A DNA stretch of 11,688 bases, taken from assembly GCA_030824095.1 (NCBI GenBank), contig JAVBYK010000094.1:1-11688 (forward strand), in the 5' to 3' direction. The stretch is from a bacterium (GTDB lineage: Bacteria; Pseudomonadota; Gammaproteobacteria; Burkholderiales; Burkholderiaceae_C). Both the position numbers and the translations under genes were made by a program. The notes beneath the pieces are model-generated. The model saw nothing but the letters and a program-made list of their open reading frames with translations. It did no database searches and was not told the DNA's origin. The stretch's first letter is position 1. Each line of letters opens with the position of its first letter. Shown in pieces: positions 1-7,900 of this stretch.

Positions 1-35
1 GTTTCGACAATGAAACCGGTGGTGGTGGAGTCCAT
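1..35 (-). CDS. Possible 5' end of a divergent gene (partial), perhaps a GntR-type regulator
   Basis: On the minus strand an ATG at position 35 opens a frame that reads MDSTTTGFIVE and runs off the left edge without a stop. A second in-frame ATG lies at 44. The frame would be divergent from the urate-pathway gene that follows, with a palindrome between them. Divergent FadR/GntR-type regulators are common beside purine catabolic genes, and a start ending in 'FIVE' resembles the first helix of some of them. Eleven residues cannot establish a family, and I see no strong ribosome binding site. This is a low-confidence guess. Confidence 0.27.
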   Translation of the reverse strand, partial: MDSTTTGFIVE

Positions 36-65
36 GCGAAGCATGATAGCGGCAATCGCCAAAAG

Positions 66-75
66 GTGTATACAC
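66..75. promoter_or_regulatory. 10-bp palindrome upstream of the hydroxyisourate hydrolase gene, candidate operator
   Basis: GTGTATACAC is a perfect 10-bp palindrome. Two further symmetric A/T pairs follow after one mismatch on each side. It ends 28 bases before the hydrolase ATG and lies between that gene and the possible divergent frame at the left edge. Short palindromes centred on GTATAC are typical of FadR-like GntR operators. An operator role is inferred from position and symmetry. Confidence 0.4.
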
Positions 76-103
76 TTTGAGGCAACAACTGAAGGGCACG
101 CAC

Positions 104-457
104 ATGGGCTTGAGCACACACGTACTGGACACCATGCACGGCACACCGGCGGCCGGCATGCAGGTGGCGTTGTACACCACCGACGGCGACACGGCCAAGC
201 TGGTCAAGTCCTTCACGCTGAACCAGGACGGCCGCAACCCCGGCGGCATGCTGTATGACCATGCCGACCTGAAGGTGGGCACCTACCGCCTGGTGTTCGA
301 CGTGGCGGGCTATTTCAAGGGCTGTGGTGTGAGCCTGCCCGAGCCCAACTTCCTGAACCGGGTCAGCCTGGACTTTGGCGTGGCCCATGCCGACCAGCAC
401 TACCACGTGCCGCTGCTGGTCAGCCCCTGGAGCTACTCCACCTACCGCGGTTCCTGA
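104..457 (+). CDS. uraH: 5-hydroxyisourate hydrolase (transthyretin-like)
   Basis: This 117-residue protein is a complete HIUase. It hydrolyses 5-hydroxyisourate, the first product of urate oxidation, to OHCU in the purine degradation pathway, normally as a cytoplasmic homotetramer. The family signatures are all present: the N-terminal LSTHVLDT block (His6), Arg44 in QDGR, the HYHVPLLVSPWSYSTYR block (His101 in HYH), and the terminal YRGS at residues 114-117 that separates the enzyme from true transthyretins. Length is normal for the family. I chose the ATG at 104 because a GAAGGG ribosome binding site sits just upstream and the protein then begins directly at the family N-terminus; a TTG at 77 in the same frame would add nine unmatched residues. 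Its last 16 bases overlap the end of the convergent c-di-GMP gene. Confidence 0.95.
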   Translation: MGLSTHVLDTMHGTPAAGMQVALYTTDGDTAKLVKSFTLNQDGRNPGGMLYDHADLKVGTYRLVFDVAGYFKGCGVSLPEPNFLNRVSLDFGVAHADQHYHVPLLVSPWSYSTYRGS

Positions 458-3400
458 CCGGCAAGAAACGCTTCCAGCGCGGCAATGGGCATGGGGCGGC
501 CAAACAGATAGCCCTGGTAGGCATGGCAACCCAGCTCGGCCAGGCGCTGGCGCTGGGCCTCGGTCTCCACGCCCTCGGCAATCACCTTCAGGCCCAGACT
601 ATCGGCCAGTGCGACCACGGTCTTGGCGATGGTGGCGTCGTTGGCGTCCACCAGAATGTCGCGCACAAAGCCCTGGTCGATCTTGAGCTGGTCCAGCGGC
701 AGGCGTTTGAGGTAGGACAGTGACGAGTAGCCAGTGCCAAAGTCATCCAGTGAGAAGCGCACGCCGTGGGCCTTGAGCGCCAGCATCTTCTCCACCGTGG
801 TGTCGATGTTGGACACCAGCAGGCTCTCGGTCAGCTCCAGCCTCAGTCGCTGCGGATTGGCCCCTGCGGCGTGCAGGCTTGCCAGCACCTGCTCCACAAA
901 ATCGTCCTGGTGGAACTGGCGTGCACTGACGTTGACCGCGATCGACAGCCGCGCCGTGGCGTGGCGATCAGCCCAGGCCGCCAGTTGTGCGCAGGCGGTC
1001 TGCAGCACGATGTGGCCCAAGGGCAGGATCAGCCCGGTGTCTTCCGCCAGCGGGATGAAGTCGGCCGGGGAGACCATGCCCCGTTGCGGATGCTGCCAGC
1101 GCACCAGCGCTTCGACGCCGGTCACCTCGTTGTGCGTGTTGACCTGGGTCTGGTAGTGCAGCACGAACTGCTGCAGCTGTATGCCCTCGCGCAGATCGAC
1201 TTCCAGGGCCGCGCGCAGCGTGATCTCGGCCTGCATCTTGGGATCGAAAAAGCGCAGTTTGTTGCGGCCTGCGGCCTTGGCCTGGTACATGGCCAGATCG
1301 GCCCGCTTCATCAGGTCTTCGCTGGTGTTGCGGGGGGCATCAAACAGGGTCAGGCCGATGCTGGCGCTGCTGAGGTGCTCCTTGCCGTTGAGGTCGTAGG
1401 GCAGACACAGTGTGGTCAGAATCTTGTTGCCCACGCCTTCGGCCTGGCTGGCGGCTTCCAGGCAGTTGTCGCTGAGGTTCTCCAGCATCACCACAAACTC
1501 GTCGCCGCCCAGGCGTGCCACGGTATCGCCATCGCGGATGCAGCCGGAAATGCGGCGCGCCACCTCCTGCAGCAGCAGGTCTCCCACGTCGTGGCCTAGC
1601 GTGTCGTTGAGGGTCTTGAAATGGTCCAGGTCGATGAACAGCAGGGCACCCTCTCGCTGGGTGCGGCCGCTGGAGGCCAGGGCATGCTGCAGGCGGTCGG
1701 CCAGCAGACGGCGGTTGGGCAGCGAGGTCAGCGGGTCGAAGAAGGCCAGATGGCGGATCTGCTCCTCGGAGGTTTTGCGTTCGGTGATGTCGATGTGGGT
1801 GGCCACGTAGTTGGTGACGATGCCATCGTCCCCCTTGACCGCCGTCAGCGTCATCCAGGCCGGGTAGATGTCGCCGTTCTTGCGCCGGTCCCAGATCTCG
1901 CCCTGCCACTTGCCGGTGGTGTTGATGGTTTCCCACATGGCTGCATAGAAGCGGTCGTCATGGCGATTGGACGAGAACATGCGCGGCGTCTGGCCGATGA
2001 CTTCCTGCGCGGAGTAGCCCGACATGTTGGCAAATGACTGGTTGATGCGCAGGATCACGCTGTTGGCATCGGTGATCAGCATGCCCTCCTGCGACTCGAA
2101 GGCGGTGGCCGAAATGCGCAGGGACGCTTCCAGTTGTTTCTGTGCGGTGATGTCGGTGGAAATCCCGCACAGGGCGTAGATCTTGCCGTCCTTGTCGCGC
2201 AGCGGCAGCTTGACTGACAGATGGATGGTGGTGGTGCCGTTGTGGTTGCGTAAAACGGTTTCCTCCAGGGCCACACGTTCACCACCTTCAATGACGCGGC
2301 GGTCATTGACCCGCACGATGGCAGCAGTCTGTGTATCGAAGAAGGCCGAGTCTTCCCGGTTCACGATGTCGGCCAGCGGCCGGTCAAAAAATGCCAGCAG
2401 GCGTTGGTTCACATACTGGTAGCGGTACTGGCTGTCCTTGATGTAGATATAGGCCTCCACACTGTCCAGAATCGTGTGCAGGCGGTTCTCGCTCTCCTGC
2501 AGCGCCTGTTCGGCCTGCTTGCGCCCTGTGATGTCGCGCGCAATGCCCAGCACACCCGCCAGGTCACCATCGCCGTTGTGCACCGGAGTCTTGGTGGTCT
2601 CCATCAGCGCGGTGTGCCCGTCGTCGGCAAAGGTGATCCACTCCTCGTTGATGCTGGGCTTGCCCGCCGCAATGGCCTTGAGGTCGTGTGCGCGGAAGAA
2701 ATCAGCCAACTCATTGCCGACAAAGTCATAGTCGGTCTTTCCGACGATCTGCGCTTCCTTGGCGCCAAAGAAGCGCTCAAACATCGGGTTGCAGAAGCGG
2801 TAGACGCCGGCCACATCCTTCATCCAGACCAGGTCGGGGATGGCCTCCAGCAGCACCCGCAGGCGGATCCGCTCGGCGTCCAGCTCGGCGGTGCGCTCGG
2901 CCACCCGGCGGCGCATTGCCGAGCCCCACAGCAGCAACACCAGCCCGAACAGCGTGGCCACCAGCAAAGCCAGGCCGAGGTAGCGGGCATAGCCCGAATC
3001 GATGAGCCGCGTGCCCATCCATTTGTTGCGCAGGGCCTGATCCTCGGATTCGGAAATGGCGCCAAAGCCGCGCAGCAACAACGCCATGGTCTGCGTGTCA
3101 CCCTTGTGCACGGCCCGGTGGAACGCGCCCACGTTCAGCTGGAAGGCCTTGTTGAAGGTGCCCTCGGCATGGTCGCGGTAGAGCAGGTAGTTGGCCGGAG
3201 GCTCGTCCAGGCAGAAGATCTTGACCTGGCCGGCAATGGCCGCCTGCACCAGGGCTTCGTAATTGGGATAGGGCTGCAGCGTCTTGATGCCGGCTTTGTT
3301 CAGGGTGTCAATGCAGGCGTCACCTGCCTTCACACCCACCAGGAAGCCCGTCAGATTGTCCAGGCTGGCAACGCCGCCGATTCCGATGTGGGTGTAGATG

Positions 3401-3876
3401 GAAACCGGAATCTGCGCATAGGGCGGTGTGAAATCCAGGGTTTTTTCCCGCTCGGGCGTCTGGAAGATGGTGTCAATCACCGTGGCCTGGCGCGATTGCA
3501 TGCGCTGTTTGGCCAGGTCCCAGTCGCTGGCCTGCAAGTCCACCGTGACACCTGTCTTGCTTTGCCAGAGTTTCCAGTAGTCCACCAGGTAGCCGGTGAG
3601 CGCACCGCGGGAGTCACGGAATACGTACGGGGGGTAGTTGTCGTCCATGGCCACCACCAGCGTGTTGGCGACTGGGGATGCCATGGGGTCTGAGCCGGTT
3701 GCTGCGCTGGACAGTGAACATGCCGCAGCCAGCAGCATGCCGCAGACATGCCAACGCAGGGTCGAGCACACTTTTGCTGTGGTTAGGCTCAGCATAAATA
3801 CCAGGCGGTTACTCCGACAGGTGACCAGATTCCAACTGACGACAGACATGGCGCCAACTGGAGGGAAGTATCGCAT
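442..3876 (-). CDS. Membrane c-di-GMP cyclase/phosphodiesterase with periplasmic Venus-flytrap sensor and three PAS domains
   Basis: This 1144-residue protein is a dual c-di-GMP enzyme. A signal-like hydrophobic segment (about residues 45-60) precedes a family-3 solute-binding (Venus-flytrap) domain at about 72-290, which includes the typical TPEREKTLDFTPPY stretch. A transmembrane helix follows at about 298-318, then PAS domains at roughly 340-452, 462-580 and 585-700. The GGDEF domain has an intact GGDEF at 790-794 and an RxxD inhibitory site (RDGD, 781-784) five residues before it. The EAL domain has EAL at 922-924, NVSARQF, ELTES, DDFGTGYSSL, LKID and AEGVE. Both activities are therefore possible; which one dominates cannot be read from sequence. 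The architecture resembles amino-acid-sensing enzymes such as Pseudomonas RmcA, so an amino acid ligand is plausible. Start choice is uncertain: ATG 3876 has an AAAGGG site upstream, ATG 3849 has none, and ATG 3795 would give a more ordinary signal peptide. Confidence 0.93.
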   Translation of the reverse strand: MRYFPPVGAMSVVSWNLVTCRSNRLVFMLSLTTAKVCSTLRWHVCGMLLAAACSLSSAATGSDPMASPVANTLVVAMDDNYPPYVFRDSRGALTGYLVDYWKLWQSKTGVTVDLQASDWDLAKQRMQSRQATVIDTIFQTPEREKTLDFTPPYAQIPVSIYTHIGIGGVASLDNLTGFLVGVKAGDACIDTLNKAGIKTLQPYPNYEALVQAAIAGQVKIFCLDEPPANYLLYRDHAEGTFNKAFQLNVGAFHRAVHKGDTQTMALLLRGFGAISESEDQALRNKWMGTRLIDSGYARYLGLALLVATLFGLVLLLWGSAMRRRVAERTAELDAERIRLRVLLEAIPDLVWMKDVAGVYRFCNPMFERFFGAKEAQIVGKTDYDFVGNELADFFRAHDLKAIAAGKPSINEEWITFADDGHTALMETTKTPVHNGDGDLAGVLGIARDITGRKQAEQALQESENRLHTILDSVEAYIYIKDSQYRYQYVNQRLLAFFDRPLADIVNREDSAFFDTQTAAIVRVNDRRVIEGGERVALEETVLRNHNGTTTIHLSVKLPLRDKDGKIYALCGISTDITAQKQLEASLRISATAFESQEGMLITDANSVILRINQSFANMSGYSAQEVIGQTPRMFSSNRHDDRFYAAMWETINTTGKWQGEIWDRRKNGDIYPAWMTLTAVKGDDGIVTNYVATHIDITERKTSEEQIRHLAFFDPLTSLPNRRLLADRLQHALASSGRTQREGALLFIDLDHFKTLNDTLGHDVGDLLLQEVARRISGCIRDGDTVARLGGDEFVVMLENLSDNCLEAASQAEGVGNKILTTLCLPYDLNGKEHLSSASIGLTLFDAPRNTSEDLMKRADLAMYQAKAAGRNKLRFFDPKMQAEITLRAALEVDLREGIQLQQFVLHYQTQVNTHNEVTGVEALVRWQHPQRGMVSPADFIPLAEDTGLILPLGHIVLQTACAQLAAWADRHATARLSIAVNVSARQFHQDDFVEQVLASLHAAGANPQRLRLELTESLLVSNIDTTVEKMLALKAHGVRFSLDDFGTGYSSLSYLKRLPLDQLKIDQGFVRDILVDANDATIAKTVVALADSLGLKVIAEGVETEAQRQRLAELGCHAYQGYLFGRPMPIAALEAFLAGQEPR

Positions 3877-3885
3877 GTTGGCGCC
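3850..3885 (-). promoter_or_regulatory. 9-bp inverted repeat enclosing the start codon of the c-di-GMP gene
   Basis: GGCGCCAAC at 3850-3858 and its exact reverse complement at 3877-3885 flank 18 bases that contain the first ATG (3874-3876). Read as minus-strand mRNA, the 5' arm takes in part of the AAAGGG ribosome binding site, the start codon sits at the edge of the loop, and the second in-frame ATG (3849) directly follows the 3' arm. A GC-rich 9-bp stem here could limit ribosome access or act as an operator. The repeat is seen in the sequence; the regulatory role is inferred. Confidence 0.4.
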
Positions 3886-3950
3886 CTTTGGCGAGTTCCC
3901 CCAACCAGGCCCCCGGGGTGCAGGCGCCTCGTCAGAGGGGTGGCGCTGTC

Positions 3951-4319
3951 TTATTCACTGTCGGCCGATACCTCGCGGGTCTTGCGGTTGTATTTGAGGG
4001 TGATCTTGTCGATTTCGCACAGATCAATCTCTTCCCACACCACTTCGGACTCGTCGTCGTCAAACACCACCTTCAGATCCTGCTTGCAGGAGCTCTTGTC
4101 GGAAAACTTGAACAGGCGGCTCTTGCCGTTGTCCAGCACGTTGTCGCCCATGCGGTCCTTGCCCCAGGCGTTCTTGTGGGAGGGAGAAACGTAGATTTCG
4201 CGCAGCGTGTAGCCGGTGCGGTTGACCAGCGTGAAATCCGCGCCGCCGGCGATGGCCGCACCCGACAGCAGGATGGAGGAGAGTGCGCTGAGTAGCAGGG
4301 TGTGTGACAGTTTTTTCAT
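3951..4319 (-). CDS. Small secreted protein of unknown function
   Basis: This 122-residue protein starts with a clear Sec signal peptide (MKKLSHTLLL followed by a hydrophobic core, likely cut after AIA at residue 24), so the mature part of about 98 residues should be periplasmic or exported. The mature sequence begins DFTLVNRTGYTLREIYVSPS, then AWGKDRMG, and has two cysteines (78 and 101) that could form a disulphide. The pattern of an N-x-TG strand, a W-G turn and a late aspartate/glutamate-rich segment suggests a small all-beta protein. I associate the pattern with a widespread proteobacterial hypothetical family, but no function can be assigned. The ribosome binding site is weak. It lies 74 bases upstream of the c-di-GMP gene on the same strand, so co-transcription is possible. 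Confidence 0.82.
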   Translation of the reverse strand: MKKLSHTLLLSALSSILLSGAAIAGGADFTLVNRTGYTLREIYVSPSHKNAWGKDRMGDNVLDNGKSRLFKFSDKSSCKQDLKVVFDDDESEVVWEEIDLCEIDKITLKYNRKTREVSADSE

Positions 4320-4385
4320 GGTGAAAATGGTTGTATTGAGATAGTGAGAGGTTCAGGATAGAAGACTTTGCTTGCCGGCGTATTA

Positions 4386-4403
4386 CGGTCCGGCCATGGA
4401 CCG
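4386..4403. promoter_or_regulatory. Inverted repeat in the divergent intergenic region, candidate operator
   Basis: CGGTCC at 4386-4391 and GGACCG at 4398-4403 form a perfect 6-bp inverted repeat with a 6-base spacer. It lies near the middle of the 161-base gap between the divergent genes starting at 4319 and 4481. No convincing -35/-10 pair stands out on either strand. Position makes a shared operator possible, but a 6-bp repeat in GC-rich DNA can occur by chance. Confidence 0.25.
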
Positions 4404-4480
4404 GGCAGGCAGTTGCGCTTTTGCGTCATCGGCGGCAAGATGGACGGGGTGTTTCGCGTTCGCTCTTTTGAAAGACTGCC

Positions 4481-4972
4481 ATGAATAGTCCGACTACAAG
4501 CCCGCAACAGCCCGATGTGTCCGGCCTCATCGCCGCCATTGCCCGCAATACCGAGGCTGGGGGACTGGCCAAGCATCTGGAGCCGTTTCGCTGGAAGGTG
4601 CTGGCGGACTATGTTCACCCCCTAACCCGCAAACGCGGCGAATTGCTGATCGCCCAGGGCGACATCGACCGCAAGCTGTATTTTGTGGAGTCCGGCGACC
4701 TGAAAGTCGATATGCATGGCCCCAAGGGCATCATCCACCTGGCCATCGTTGGCCCTGGCAGTGTGGTGGGCGAGGGCAGCTTCTTCTCCCACCTGGCGCG
4801 CAGTGCTTCGGTCTCGGCCTACAGCGACTGCAAGGTCTGGGTCATGGCCCCCGCAGACTTTGACAAGCTCTCGCACGACAACGCCAACGTGGCTCTGGCC
4901 GTGGCCATGGCCCTGGGCACCATTCTGGCCACCCGCATGCTGGACATGAGCAAGCGGTTGGCAGTGATTTAG
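4481..4972 (+). CDS. Stand-alone cyclic-nucleotide-binding domain protein (Crp-like sensor without HTH)
   Basis: This 163-residue protein is a single cNMP-binding beta-roll (about residues 35-130) followed by a long helix (about 134-160) that corresponds to the Crp dimerisation helix. It stops before any winged-helix DNA-binding domain. The phosphate-binding cassette is well formed: GEGSFFSHLARSASV has the Gly-Glu pair (97-98) and Arg107-Ser108, matching the cAMP-contacting RS of E. coli Crp. It probably binds a cyclic nucleotide and acts through protein contacts, not as a classical transcription factor. A weak GAAAG site precedes the ATG. The full C-helix followed by a clean stop suggests a natural short form, not a frameshifted Crp. 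It is divergent from the secreted-protein gene and ends 4 bases from the convergent STAND gene. Confidence 0.85.
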   Translation: MNSPTTSPQQPDVSGLIAAIARNTEAGGLAKHLEPFRWKVLADYVHPLTRKRGELLIAQGDIDRKLYFVESGDLKVDMHGPKGIIHLAIVGPGSVVGEGSFFSHLARSASVSAYSDCKVWVMAPADFDKLSHDNANVALAVAMALGTILATRMLDMSKRLAVI

Positions 4973-4976
4973 AAAG

Positions 4977-7900
4977 TCAACCTACTCCAGCCGTCCCATT
5001 GACTGCAACGGATGACGATGGCTTGGAACAATCCACGACCAGGATGGCAATCTTGTTGCGCAGATGCTCAGGCACCGTGCTTGCCAGCCGCTGTTGCAAT
5101 TCCTGCGGTGTGACGGGCTTGGCGCCGCCGTCAGTCGGGGCCGACTTGAATAGGCCGTTAAACCAGAAGACGAGGTAAATGCCGTAGCCATCGCTGCTCA
5201 TCTCGCGGCTGTACTTGGCGATCAGTTGGTCGGGGATTGCCTTCCATAAGTCGGCATGCATTTCCCGTTTTATTTCGATGGGTATCTGGTAGGGCAGGAA
5301 CGACACTTTGATGTCGGCGCGCTTCTCATCTGCATACCGGCCCTCAGGCTCCGCCGATATGAGCAAGGGTTTAAGCAGCCGCTTTAGGTCCGACAGCAAG
5401 GTATCCCGGCAATCGTCTTCCTTCTTGGGCTGGGCTCCTGCCCAGTATTGGCGATAGTCATTGGTATTGCCGTTGCGAATCTCTTGGGAGAGCTGTGTCA
5501 GATGGTCCAGCGTGAGCGCATACAGGTCTGCTGCGTTGGCGGGCGTCGTATTCGCTAAGGTGTCACAAATCTGCACGACATTTGCGGGCTTGAACTGCGC
5601 CTTGCGCCGGGTGACACGTTGGTCGTACAGGGCGCGGGTCAGCGTGTCTTCCCACTGTGCCATGTTGGGCTTGGTGTGCAATTTGGTCAGCGCTTGCAAC
5701 GCAAGGTCGCCCGGATTGCTGGCTAGCGATGAAATCAGCGCAGCAACGGTGTGTCCCATCTCCATATGGGGTTTGACCCAGCCGCCCGCATTGGACGCGG
5801 TAACCCAGTCCGGGACGCACAACGGACCCAAGGTCCCAATCAGGAACGCCTGGGTTGCAGCGTCGAGAAGCAGCGAAGCGTTGCCGCGCTCTTGCAGTTG
5901 ATGAGCCAATGTAAACAAATGGGTGGCACGGGCCGGGGCCTTGGCGACGAATTGCCGGGTGGGCTCCAAATACAACCTGGGCGCCAGTAGCATGCCGGTT
6001 GCCAGCCAATAGACGCGCTGCGCCACATCCATTGTTCTGACGCTGAGTTTCTCCTCCACGATGGAAAGTTGGGTATTTGGGTCCAGGTGTTTCAGCAGCG
6101 CGCCTATTAGCAAGCGCACGCTGTACAACTGGCTTTTGGTCGTCTTGATCGGGAGAGCTGCGATGAGCGTGGGCACTATTTTCCTGGCAACGTCTGCATA
6201 GCCTGTGTCGTTTGCCAATGCAAATAGTCCGTACGCGTGTTCTTCCTGCGCCGCGATTTGCTTGCCGATCAAATACGCCATCGGTGCCGCAAAAACGCCA
6301 GGCCTCTGTGCGAGCAACTGCGTGAACCATGCAGGCGTGTTACCAAAGCTATGGATTAGGCTAAAGGTGATGACCGACTCCAAGGTGGACTGCGGCAGAT
6401 CGAATGCGGACTGAGGGTCATCTGCGTATCGCAACTCCATGGCTGCCAGGCAGGGCTTGGCGAGCTTGTACCCGCGTCCTTGGCTGTGGAGGAGGTCAAC
6501 GATGCTGGTAGCAGAAGGCAGATCCTCCCGAAACAGGCAGTGGCGCAAACCGGTCAACGCGCGCTCTACCCAGACCGCATCGTGATTCAGCAATTCGAAC
6601 AAGCGCGCTTCGGGTGTTTCTTCCCGTAATCTGCGTGAAAAGTTGAGGTAGGTATTCGCCACTGCTTCCAGTGCACCTAGATGCGCAGGGCCAACTGAAA
6701 AGCTCGGCAAGGTTTCGCTGAAGAAGCGAATTTTCTGGAGTGACTCTTCCGTCAGTCGATTTCGACGATCGATCTTCGCCGCAGCATGTCTTTGCTGGGA
6801 TTCTGATGGTGGGTAAGGGTTGCGCAACTGACTTGTAACCCAGTCGGCATCAGCCACATGATGCGACGCCCAATCTTCCATTAATTGAATGGCGGCATCT
6901 GGCCCATTTCGACGGTTTACGAAGTGAAAGGCGTTGAGCACTAACGCTTGCCGTAGGTCGTTGCTTTCGCATGCTGCGGCCAGCGACAGGTACCAAAGGT
7001 TTGCGTCATTGGGCTCTGGCGCGTGAAATAGCTGTGCACTGGCTCGCGAAAGCATGCCGTAGCCGCCCACGTTTTTTTCGCACGGTCGATGTAAGTAGTG
7101 CTCGTACAAGGCCTTATAGGTGTCGGGATGCTCGCTCAGCCATTGGGCAAGACTAGCCATTTCGTCTTGCTCAAGTGCGCACTCAAATTCAGCATTAATG
7201 CCCAGTGACAGCCACCCAGACAGGCGTTCTATTTCAAGTTGGGCTCCGTGGCGCACCACACCGTGCACCAGCAATTTTCCAACAAATTCAGAAGAGGGCG
7301 CTAAATGGTTGAACCTGCCTTCTGGCCGATATCCAGACGTCACCAGGGAATCTAGCAAGGTGGGAACTTCTTGTGGCGGGGCGAACTTCTGTGGCAAACC
7401 ATTCCAGAAAATCCAATAGGCGCCCAGAAGGTTGTTGGCCTTGGATTGACGAAAGTACCTCCACAGTTCGGCTGTTGCTATTTGTTCCGGGTACAGGCCC
7501 TGCAATAGAGTGCCCAGCAACTCGTCCTCCAGGTCTTCGACCAAGTTGGTGTGAACGTCGGCCAGCAACTGTAGGAGCGGCGGCCAGTTGTTTGTCTGGC
7601 GCGTAAGGGCGATCCAGATTCCCAGCGCCTCGGTCCGCATTCCAGGCCACCAATAGGTCTTGTCGCGAACCAAGCGCTCCAAGTCGGATATCAACTGCGG
7701 CATGGGGTGCCCATTGGTCATCGCATCCAGCACGCAGTCGAGCAATGCCAGGTGTGCGGGGCTTCGGTCCGGTGATTGCAGTGCGGCTTTGAAGTCGTCT
7801 TGCATATCCGCGCTGGCCAGCGCGCCAAATGGCTTGCTGGTCCAGTTTTGGCTTCGGAAATGGGTGTAGCGAGAGGCTTCGGCATGCAGGGCGTACAGCA

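Noticed and set aside
766..1599. Long plus-strand open frame (277 codons) opposite the c-di-GMP gene; another of 429 codons lies at 2404-3693.
   Set aside because: Both are antisense to continuous GGDEF, EAL and PAS coding sequence with intact motifs. Their translations have no recognisable domain and are rich in Gln, Gly and His, as expected for shadows in GC-rich DNA.
3886..3950. Possible terminator hairpin (GCGCC with GGCGC) after the secreted-protein gene.
   Set aside because: The stem is only five pairs with a large loop and no T run follows on the minus strand. It is not distinguishable from chance in GC-rich DNA.
4316..4618. Minus-strand 100-codon frame spanning the gap between the secreted-protein and cNMP genes.
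   Set aside because: It overlaps the start of the well-supported cNMP gene on the opposite strand, and its translation shows no domain, signal peptide or good ribosome binding site.
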